From assembly GCA_021292165.1 (NCBI GenBank), contig CM037878.1:194865118-194929117 (forward strand): a DNA stretch of 64,000 nt, given 5' to 3'. The DNA is from Shinisaurus crocodilurus (Eukaryota > Chordata > Lepidosauria > Squamata > Shinisauridae). The notes beneath the pieces were generated by a model. The model was not told the origin of the DNA and made no database searches. It saw only the letters and a program-made list of their open reading frames with translations. Positions within the stretch are counted from its first letter, which is position 1, and every line of letters begins with the position of its first letter. This document shows, in pieces, positions 55,151 to 64,000 of the stretch. Made by a program: the position numbers and the translations under genes.

Positions 55151-56109
55151 CATATTACATGGTATATCATCAAGTTAGCAGAACAGTCCTGCTATATTCA
55201 TATTCTGCAGTCACTATTCACAGGGCACACTCTCATTAAATGTACTGTAGTCATCCCGGTTTCCCACCCACACTTAACTCTGTAGCGGTAGAGCTGGGCG
55301 TTGCCTTCAACATGCAGGGGAAATGGCCCTTTAAGAGAAAGGGGGGGTTGTAGTTGTTTTGGTTCATCAGCTATTCGAAGGAGCAAAGGTGTGAAGAAGC
55401 AAGATTGTTTTTTTTTAAAGAGGGGGGAAGCTTTTCCTGCCCATGCCCCCTCCCAAAACAGCAGGAGAAGGAGAAGGGAAAAGACCATCCTCCCATGAGA
55501 TGAAGCCAGAGGATCAGGAAACCCTTTCCCCTCCACCCAAAACCTATTTCCCAAAGCGGTATCCCCCCCCCCTCCCTGCTAAGCTTCCCAAGCACAAGCT
55601 CCATTGAAACCAATGTGATTTACCTGGGAGCAAGGCTATTGAAGAGAATGTGATTTACTTCTGAATAGACATGCCGTTTGGCTAATTTACACCTTCTAGG
55701 GGGTTTTTTTTGCAGGGGGGGCTTTAAGAGAAAGGGTTTTTGCTTTGTTTATTTTTCGCCTCATCAGCTATGCGAAGTAGCTAACGTGCAAAAGAGGGAG
55801 ATTGTTTTTTTAAAAAAAAGAAGAAGAAGAAGAAGAAAAGCTTTTCCTCCTGCCCTATGCCCCCTGGCAAAAAAGAAGGAGCAGGAGTGTACTCCTGCTA
55901 CTGTTGCTGCCGCTGTCCCACGGGGCTGGGGTTAAGGCAGCAGAGAGAGAAGCCGTGAGGGGAGCGGGAGAGAGGCAGGAAAGCAATCTCTGCTTTGTTG
56001 AACCCCCGATACAGGTTGGGGAGACAAACCTGGAATGTTCCCCGCCCCTCAGGCAGTTTGAAATTTCTTCTGCTCAGAGGTAGGGAGGTGCGCAGTAAGG
56101 TTTACCCAA

Positions 56110-56141
<32 letters not shown>

Positions 56142-56520
56142 GCTTCCGAGGAAGAAGTTGAACCACCACACAACAACAAATGGCGGATACCTCTCTTCCC
56201 CACCAGTTTAGGAGACACACATAATGCCGCATATCCCCCACCCCTCAAAAACAATTGGCTAGCTCCAGTGACGACACTTTCATGGCCACACCTCGGATGG
56301 GCAAGTTTAGAACACACTAGCTGTGTGTACAGCGACATTGAATTGCAATAACTAAAAAAGCCATGATAAAAGTAGTCCATGAAATTCTGGAAGAAACAAA
56401 GAATGATTATGCAGGACTAGCGCGACTGGCACTGAAAAATGAGTGTGTCATGTGCCCCGCAAGTCACAGCAGCGATACAGTACTGCAATAGACCTTAGGT
56501 GTGGATCCGGCCTAGTTAAG
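55151..56520. other. Mixed sequence with simple repeats
   Basis: Contains an AAG-rich tract (55818-55838), an (AAT)n array (56109-56138), a C-run at 55563-55572 and a MITE core at 55600-55675. Two segments (55320-55450 and 55720-55870) share TTTAAGAGAAAGGG, CATCAGCTAT-CGAAG and AAGCTTTTCCT in order, so they look like an old direct duplication of about 130 bp. Confidence 0.45.
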
Positions 56521-57466
56521 TTTCCCCAATGAGGCTAACTGAACCTGGAAAAAATGCAAGTAGTCATTTTTATTTTTATTTTATAAAGCACTTAGATAAA
56601 AGGATATTTACAAAAGTATTGGGCAATCAAGTTTGAACCTATATAGTTAAGAAAATGACAAAAGTAGTCTGAGGTAATTGGTAAACAGTTCTGTTGAATA
56701 ACCTATAAATTAATTGTTTTACCTGTAATCATTACAGCCAGGTATTTCAAGATGTGATGCTTATTTGACATGGACACAAAAAATCCCAAGAGTAATCCAG
56801 GAGGAACATATTGTTGGGAAGGTATCTAATTAATCCCAGCCAAGGTTGTTAAACTAGGAATGGCCCATTCCTTTCTTTTGTACATATGACAGTGATAAGT
56901 AATTCTTATTACTTAAAACTCAGGTGTTTATACACTGCAGAAATCACAACCCCTATTTGTGTAAAGTCTAAGATTGTGCTTCCAGGCATTTAGAACAATT
57001 TCAGAGTTGAAGTATTTAACTAAAAAGTCAGATCCAACTGTAGCTCTGTCTACATAGAGATTCAGAATTTTAACTTTGTTTTATATAATTTGGGTTTAAT
57101 TTAATTTAACATAATTTAATTTATGTTAATGTGTTACTTTTATGTAGATATGTAGTTTCCTTTGTTAGATGTTTGTTTTGCGATGGTCTGATGACTACAT
57201 ATAAACAAATTTGACTTGCAGTTAAAAGTGTACAAGTCATTTAGACGCAAACCACCGGGAGCAAAGTACCAATCCTGTTCTCTATAGAAGTGGTTTCAAT
57301 TGTCCCATTTTCAGGAAACCCATTCAACACTGATACCCATTCAACACTGATGCACCTGCTGAGGAACCCAGCACATCAGGCATAGAACCCCTGCATGATC
57401 CAAAGAGTATTCAGTGATGTATACTTGGGCCACACTGAGAGCTAGCCAGGGCTGTTGGGTGTCAAT

Positions 57467-57469
<3 letters not shown>
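56521..57469. other. AT-rich repeat-free stretch
   Basis: No element or exon recognised. A small direct repeat (ACCCATTCAACACTGAT, twice) lies at 57318-57351. Confidence 0.4.

Positions 57470-57506
<37 letters not shown>
57470..57506. repeat. (AC)n microsatellite
   Basis: About eighteen perfect AC units. Confidence 0.97.
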
Positions 57507-57509
<3 letters not shown>

Positions 57510-57526
57510 AACTTGAGCCAGCACAT

Positions 57527-58033
57527 GAGCCACAACCTTCTCCATGGTGGCCCCACAGTTATGGAATTCCCTTGCACTTGACATTCACTTGGCCCCTGCA
57601 GAGGGCCTTAAAATGTATCTTTTTACTGCTGCATTTCCTTGATTACTGTGTCATATAAAGCAGTTTTCTCATAGATCTATTTTGCTGAGTCTACTAGACA
57701 CTTGCATAACCTGCCTAATGTACCAGTCTTTCATTAACTTTGTGGAGGCATGGCCCTAAAAAGTGACTCATAAAGACTTGGAATAAATCAAATATCACTC
57801 TGAAATGGAAGAAGTGAAGAACTGTGATTAGACTGGTCACAGGATGTTGGTTATTCTGTGAATTTTGATATCCAAAAGTATGTAAAGGAACAAAAAATAA
57901 AATGTTATGTACTATGTTCTGGTATTGAAACTGTATTTTATTGTTTCATAACTTTTTGTAAGGCACCTTGGTAGAATTTTTGTTCTGAAAGGTGGCCTAA
58001 AAATGTTTCAAATAAAATAAATAAAAAATAAAC
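57527..58033 (+). mobile_element. L2-like LINE 3' end
   Basis: CAACCTTCTCCATGGTGGCC and ACAGTTATGGAATTCCCTTG match the end of an L2-type ORF2. The copy finishes with GTAAGGCACCTTGGTAGAA, GGTGGCCTAAAAATG and an AAATAAAATAAATAAA tail. No intact frame. Confidence 0.7.
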
Positions 58034-58576
58034 ATACACAACACTCCCTGTGATTATGTGTGACAAGGAAAGCTCGTCGTGGTAGGCAAGCTGCCTTTCA
58101 GACAAGTGTGCATGCCATGATTGATCTTTTCACTGTGGAATGATTGATACGCTTCCATAGAAGTCCCAGAACACTGCTCAAGAGGCAAATGAAGAGAAAA
58201 TCCTGCACATTTTATTATTATTATTATTAGTGGGTTTCTCTGGGTACCTTTCCACAATATTTAGCTAAAACAAACATCACATTTATTTTCTTCAGCCATG
58301 TGGCTTGGAAATTGGACATTTCAGTTGAGGATGTCATGATTGAACTGAATTCTGTCTTGCTTGTTCTCTTCATAGATTAGTGTTGCGGCTTACCATTCAC
58401 TGTTTCTGGTGAGATATACAGAGCAATCACATGCATGTCTACTTAACAGTAATTTCCACTATGTTCAGGGAAACTCACTCCCAAGTATGTCTGTAGGATT
58501 TCAGCTTGGGCAGAGGAATCCTATGTACTGAGGACTGTAGTTGTTGTTTTACCAGTTCCTTTGCATTGTTGTTTTA
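58034..58576. other. Sequence before the second solo LTR
   Basis: Includes an ATT array at 58211-58229 and a MITE core at 58425-58505 (CATGCATGTCTACTTAACAG, CTCACTCCCAAGTATGTCTG). Nothing else recognised. Confidence 0.45.
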
Positions 58577-59370
58577 TGTGGAAAAGGACTGCAGCCGTCT
58601 TTTTGGCGGGTTCGGGCACTCAGGGGTTAACCGGAGCCGGGTTAGCCCTTTATCAGCGGTATGCAGCTCTCTGGCAGAGACCGCAACCAATTCAAACGCA
58701 AGGGAAGTGAGAAGACCAGTTTTATGAATGGATGCTACTACACTGTTTATAGGTAGAGTTTAATTGAGCATATCAAAACATACACAAGAGCAATCCGCCA
58801 GGCGCGCGCCTGTAATTGACATGAGTATAGAGCAAGCCGCAGTAGCGATACAGACAGTTGTTACCTGGAATGACCTTGTTCCTAGAAAGCCACTTAGCTT
58901 GGAAACTAAGCGAAGACAGCTTTGTTCACCGGGAGCTGCCCGGGGCTGGATCTCCCGGTCCGACCGAAGTCCTGGACCTCCGTGTAGCTTGCTGCCCACG
59001 ATCAACAACCTTTTCCCGCCACTGACCCTTGGCTTTATACCTTCTGCTGGACTCCCTCCTTCCTCCTGTGCCCCCTCCCAGCTCGGGCTGGGGATGAGCT
59101 GGGATTACCTGTTGGCCCCGGTGCTACTGGGTGATCAAGAGTATTCCTTTGGCTGCCAAGCACCTTGGTGCCCCTTTTGTTGGTTGGGAATACTTCACAG
59201 CTCATTCGGCTGTCAGACAGGGGGAACTGCCAGGGGGCATGTTAATGACTCTATTGTGGTTGTAATTACAGTGCACTGTGGCCACTGCACGTACCCCAGG
59301 TGAAAGGTGTATGTGGCCCCGAGGTGTGTGTGTGCATGCGCGTGTGCGGTTTTCTGGCTTTCTCTTCACA
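58577..59370 (-). mobile_element. Solo LTR, copy 2, with perfect 5 bp target duplication
   Basis: Runs from TGTGGAAAAGGACTGC to TTTCTCTTCACA, flanked by identical TTTTA (58572-58576 and 59371-59375). On the minus strand a TATA box (GGTATAAAGCC, near 59035) and further on an ATAAA-type signal (CTATAAACAG, near 58748) give the order expected of U3-R-U5, so minus orientation is inferred. Same family as 29547-30372. The 179-codon frame at 58764-59303 lies wholly inside and is not a gene. Confidence 0.88.
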
Positions 59371-59375
59371 TTTTA

Positions 59376-61181
59376 CATTTCCCTTCCATTGAAATCAATG
59401 GGAGAAAGTGAAGTATGGCAGCTCCAGGGCTAGCGTAGTTTTGGGCCTGTGGGAATGAAGGGGTTTAGGATTCTGTGGATCCATGGCCACCCCGACATAC
59501 TTCTGCCCCCACCATCTGCAGACCATGGGCATGGCAGCAACCATGGTGGAGATTTCTGCTGTCACGTTGGGGAAGTTTCCGCCCACAGATAGGGAGGTTC
59601 AAAGCATCCCACAGACCTTCAACAGCCCTTCCAAGGAGCATAGGACTACTCCTTAAGTGTGCTTTGGTTTTCTGAAAACTTTAACTGCTTTTAATGTATT
59701 TTCCATTCCAACTAGGTAGGCCCACTTAGCTTCTGTTCAGTGTGTCATGTTGGTTTTTCGAAATGATTACTCTGTTCAAATAAGTTCTGCTATTTCTCAC
59801 CAGATATAATACACTGCACCACCCTGATGATTGCACAGTGAGCCTTGTATTCCAAAGCAGCAAATATGGCTATTAGACATTGAAAGGAATGCCTTTATCT
59901 ATTAAAAGGGACACCGTTCGTATTGACCTAACCTGAATTAGAACCTGCCATGGGAGGTCCAGTCCTTTCCAAATTGAGTGCAGAGATTAATCTGAATACA
60001 AATATTTCAGTACATAAATCCCATCCTTTTTCCTCTGTACAACCCAGGAAGTTCTGTCTGCTCTCATCATCAATAGATCGTCAATGCATAGTAAACCTGT
60101 ATTGTTGTTGTTTTAGTTTCCCCACTGGACTTTCACCATGCATGCCCTTTTCAATCTGTATAAGGCCAAAGGTCTCTCCTCCAGAGATTGTTTCCCATCT
60201 CCTTCTAAAACCCTGCTTGTGCAGGAAACAGAGGATATTATCTCTGGGAAAGTATCAGATTCATAACCTTTCCTTAAACAAAACTGGGGCAATCCAACAG
60301 TTTACTGGCAAAATTTACTCCTGTCACATCACCTGGAATTATACATTTTTGTTAGATTCGAAAACTCATGTCTGACTACAATCCATAGTCTGGTTCTTCT
60401 TCTTATTTTCTTTCTGTTGTATTGTCCTTGGACAAAAGCCAGTATTTTGGCTTTAGGCGTTTCTTGATGAGATTGGGTTTATTCCAGGTAATAAAATTAT
60501 AGCACCTGTAAACAACAGAACTAGAAATCTCCCCCTCCACACATACAGACGCTGAACAGTACAACGCTAGAAGCATTCTAGCTTAAAAAATGAAATAAAA
60601 CCGACCTCGTCAACCTGTCTGGTCTTTTCTCATCACTGAATGAAACTTCATTTGGTTTGGTGCTACATACCATTGGCCATCCTCTAGTTCAAGAATACAA
60701 GATCTAGAAAATTTTACTGATAATGTTGATACACACAAAGTAGGTCAAGTGATTATTTAAGCTTTTGGTACTAATACTCAAGCTTCCATTTTTTAAATGG
60801 AATTGTTTGGCTTGATTCAGTTGGCTGGATTAACCCAGTTTCACTAGCCATCAATTTCCCCAGCTTTCAGAGTTGTTGAAATTAGTACAGCAATGGTGCT
60901 CTTATATACCCTTTTAAATGAAAACAGTGTAGTATAAAAGATAAACACAGTGAATATAAAAATATCCACTAAAACTGTTCAAAGTAATAGAATGTTGTTT
61001 TGTGGGAAGGTCCTTTGCATATTTAGTTGGAAGTAAACCTAGGCTTACTTATAAGCAACTGCTTTGCCTTATGCTGACAAGGACCAACCATGTAGCTTCT
61101 GGATGTCTGAATCCAGCTTTTATCAGGCAAAACACAAAGAGTGAGAGAGCATACAAGTGCAAGCTAGTTTTTGAAAATAGT
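59376..61181. other. Unique-looking AT-rich sequence
   Basis: A 141-codon + frame at 59950-60375 has no splice or motif support. Nothing recognised. Confidence 0.45.
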
Positions 61182-61414
61182 CTATTTATTTATTTATTAT
61201 ATTTATACCCCACCTTTTTTCCTGCAAGGAACCCAAGGCAGCTTACATAATCCTCCTCCTCCTCTTCATTTTATCCTCACAACAACCCTGTGAGGTAGGT
61301 TAGGCTGTCAGTGACTGGCCCAAGGTCATCCAGTGAGTTTCATGGCTGAGCGGGGACTAGAACCCGGATCTCCCAAGTCCCAGTCCAACACTCTCACCAC
61401 TACGCCACACTGGC
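61182..61414 (-). mobile_element. Sauria-type tRNA-derived SINE
   Basis: Almost identical in order to 21072-21326: TATTTATACCCCACC, AAGGCAGCTTACATAATCC, TGTGAGGTAGGTTAGGCTG, GGGGACTAGAACCCGG (B box) and CACTACGCCACACTGGC (A box). Tail (ATTT)n at 61183-61200. Confidence 0.87.
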
Positions 61415-61459
61415 ATTTATAATTATTTATAACCCTGTTCTGTCTATTCCTAAGATTTA

Positions 61460-62065
61460 TGCTGTTTCACCAAGTGGCAACGGTTATTTTACGGATTCAG
61501 AAGCAATACGCACACACACAAGCAGGTAGAAGTCAAGCTATTTATTAAAGAGCAGGCAAGATGTTACAGAATGGAATAACATCAGATAGCACTGATGAGC
61601 AAGATAGCTTACTTCTCCTTTCTGTTGTCGGGAACCCCATGCAAAGCAGCAGTGGAGAGACCCCCATCAGCTGGCTAGCACACAGCACCTCTGCGGCCCA
61701 TGTCTACATCCAAGTTCCGCATGGGTGACAGGACCTTAGGACTTATATACTTAAATCATCTTTGGCTACGTGCAGTTTGGAACAGCACCCTAATTCATCA
61801 CACCTGTTGCAATGGTCTGATTTTCAGGTCTCATGATGTTTATACACTCCTGTACTAACTAGCAGATAAGCTAAAAGCATGTAGCCAACATAATAAATTC
61901 AGAGATCCTCCCCACTCCAAGGTGGGGAGCAGATAAGCAACCCTGAAGAAGCAACAAATCAAGCCAAGAGGCTTGAAGATCCTTAAGGGGGCCTGGTTCT
62001 TAAGGTCCTCCAGGAGATTCAGGCATGGAAGGATCAGTTTGTGCCAGGTCACCTTGACTCCTCAA
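61460..62065 (-). mobile_element. Possible LTR of a different retroelement
   Basis: On the minus strand a TATA box (AAGTATATAAGTCC, near 61750) is followed about 200 bases on by AATAAA (in CTTTAATAAATAGC, near 61545), the spacing expected in an LTR. Possible short ends are TGGCA (61475) and TGCCA (62044). No convincing target duplication was found, so the boundaries are unsure. A non-LTR promoter/3' end would be an alternative. Confidence 0.35.
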
Positions 62066-62557
62066 GATACAATAGTCTTCTGGTGCATTTTTCTCTACAT
62101 ATGCTCAGGTATATATTCTGCCTGATGGAGTTTCATGAAACTCTTCACATACTTACTTTCCTCCAATAAAAATAATCATTTTTCCTACTTTGTATCTGCC
62201 TTTCCCAAAGACCCAACAATTCCAATAATGTTGGATAGAGCAAAATGGTTCTAATACACTGAAGTCTACTTTAGCTTTTCCTAACATACATTAAAATTAT
62301 TGTAAATAGTCTGCTGTTTCTTGTTCTTTTCATGCTTCATTAGGCAGAACTAAATGCAATACTTTTAATGTGAAATACTCCAGAAAAATTAAAATAGAAC
62401 TAGATATAAATAGGGGAATACAACTGTTTATACTGCCCAATAACGCATTTAGCAAGTTTGGATTAAAAACAAAACAAATTCTACCAATGGCTTGCATTCT
62501 AACACAACATGATAAATAAGAGATATGAAATGGGAAGGAAAGGAGTAGAATCACAGT
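62066..62557. other. Unique-looking AT-rich sequence
   Basis: Nothing recognised. Confidence 0.45.
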
Positions 62558-62559
62558 TA

Positions 62560-62717
62560 CAGTGCCTTGCAGAAGTATTCACCCCCTTTGACTTTTCCAC
62601 ATTTTGTTGTGTTACAGCTTGGAACTGAAATGGATTTTATTGGCATTTGATATACACAAGATACTCAACACTGTGAAGGTGCAAAATATTTTTAGTGAAT
62701 ACAACTGCAAGGCACTG
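62560..62717. mobile_element. Tc1/mariner-type MITE
   Basis: Terminal inverted repeats CAGTGCCTTGCAGAAGTATT and ...AACTGCAAGGCACTG with TA on each side (62558-62559 and 62718-62719), the Tc1/mariner target. ATTCACCCCCTTTGACTTTT after the left end is typical of a Tc1-like family in fish and reptiles. The 158 bp length leaves no transposase. Confidence 0.88.
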
Positions 62718-62719
62718 TA

Positions 62720-63790
62720 TCACTTGCTAATAGAAATCATAAGGAAATAATTTGCCATTTCACAACAGTAGTGAACTAACCAAGCCTTTCTTTCACTATT
62801 TGAGGTAAAATAAAAACATCTATTCTTTACACTTAAACTTGGGCTGTTTTGAGCTAATTTCCCCACTGTATGTAGCACAGTGTACAATCTGTCATGTGTA
62901 TGCCTCTGTCCAAGACCCTACTACTGTCATGTCATGCGAATAAGTGTGTACAGATGTGTGTTTACATACATGTGTGACTGAGGCAGTTCCGGTAACAGTT
63001 ATTGCCCCTGCTTGCAGGAAGCTCATTGAATGCCTCTGAGTCGCTGAAACAAAGACACTGCATGTATTTCTATTTACTACACAGCCTTTAAGTGAAACGA
63101 ACAGGAATGCCTTCAATTGGGTAATCTGTATCTCAGCAGGCTGAGGCATCTTTTAGGAAAATGAGAAACTACCAGAACCAGGAATATCAGATATTTATTA
63201 ATAGGTTCCAGTCTGCAAAACTACACATAAGCCAGTTATTTCAGGAATTTTCCTCAATAAATCTGCCTGGCAACTACTGATGAGCAAGAGCTCATCCCCC
63301 CATGAATGGACTTCAATAAAGCAATTTTTTTAATGAAAATGTATATTATCACTCCAGTCCATCTAGGACTCATACATATGCAGAAGCATATGTATCCCCA
63401 AGCTGATGGAGAACTGCCCAGGCAAAAGGCTAATGGGCACACCATTCCACAGACTGAACCATTGGTTTAGGATCCCACACAGAACTCTTGTTAGACACTC
63501 TGACTACTGCTGATCAGCAGTTTGGAACATAGAATGGGGAGCTGAATCTAGTCTTCTTCCAATCTGTTGAAGTATCAACAACATGCTATGATCTTTTTAT
63601 TTACAATACAGATGGTCTGCTATTTGGCGTTGCTAGGCAAGATGTTTACGTCTAGTTTCTCACTGTGTTTGCTGTGCTTACCACATAGCTGGCTTGCAGT
63701 AGTCAGGGTATCCAACTGGAGCTAAACCTTCTGAACCCTAGCTCTGAGCGTGCATTGGTATGGATTGGAGCCACTAGGGCTGCAGTTATA
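62720..63790. other. Unique-looking AT-rich sequence
   Basis: No gene or element recognised. Confidence 0.45.
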
Positions 63791-63799
63791 GGAAGCCAC

Positions 63800-63909
63800 C
63801 TCAATAATATTACTACACTTATTGATATGCCACCTTTCAGGAAACAAATCCTACCAAAGCGGATTATAATACAATCACAATAAAAATATTAACAATTAAA
63901 ATACATAAA
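63800..63909 (-). repeat. LINE 3' tail scrap
   Basis: TTGATATGCCACCTTTCAGG and CCAAAGCGGATTATAATACA, followed by an A-rich tract, resemble L2-like LINE tails in reverse. Confidence 0.45.
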
Positions 63910-64000
63910 TACCGTATTTTTCTGTGTATAAGACGCCCCCATGTATAATACACCCCCCACGGGGCAGTTTCACAACCATGCGGTTCTCTCCTTGGCTTAC
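63910..64000. mobile_element. Foldback MITE, cut by the window edge
   Basis: Begins TACCGTATTTTTCTGTGTAT and carries GGGCAGTTTCACAACC and GCGGTTCTCTCC, matching 28195-28349 in reverse. The right arm lies beyond the window. Confidence 0.85.

Noticed and set aside
58764..59303. 179-codon + frame
   Set aside because: Entirely inside the solo LTR, antisense to its inferred orientation.

Overview
The window is nuclear DNA of a vertebrate, and the repeats point to a squamate reptile, most likely a lizard. Signs of this are tRNA-derived SINEs of the Sauria type and of a tRNA-Ala-like type, CR1, L3-like and L2-like LINE 3' ends, very many short hAT-type foldback elements, and long simple repeats. 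There are no bacterial-type genes, operons or CRISPR arrays. Nearly all apparent open frames are short chance frames or pieces of transposons. The window reads as intergenic or intronic sequence with a dense, multi-generation layer of mobile elements.

Layout. Positions 1-29500 are mostly AT-rich single-copy-looking sequence with scattered elements. These include a possible orphan exon (3753-3873), a SINE inside a SINE (9571-9970), a three-layer nest of hAT in hAT in a CR1/L3-type LINE (17463-18800), L2-like LINEs (18984-19560, 27812-28480), two large foldbacks (20931-21530 and 22537-22883), and an 888 bp hAT-like element with a CpG-rich interior (24701-25588). Two solo LTRs of one family lie at 29547-30372 and 58577-59370, each with a perfect 5 bp target duplication. 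A 972 bp hAT element that still encodes the transposase C-terminal dimerisation region lies at 34219-35190. The 698 bp element at 18006-18703 is its transposase-less relative.

The best candidate for a host gene is a 3' end on the + strand at about 37975-38800. An open frame ends at a GT donor, a 77 bp intron follows, and the last exon continues in phase to a TGA and an AATAAA signal. I cannot name its product.

Positions 37000-52700 are GC-richer and rearranged. Two separate tandem duplications sit side by side: unit A (42166-44252 and 44512-46588) and unit B (47077-48534 and 48535-50591). Unit B copy 2 carries a later GC-rich foldback insertion that is absent from copy 1. Unit A carries a SINE with a 5S rRNA-like head and a CR1-like tail. 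A third copy of that SINE lies at 36614-36767, so it is a dispersed family. A CpG-rich stretch with CCAAT boxes (about 51380-51990) could be a promoter.

Positions 52700-64000 return to AT-rich, repeat-poor sequence with one solo LTR, an L2-like tail, a Sauria-type SINE, a Tc1-like MITE and a cut-off foldback at the right edge. No previously unknown multi-gene system is visible. The most novel-looking items are the 5S/CR1 chimeric SINE, the GC-rich foldback family caught with its empty site, and the hAT master/derivative pair.
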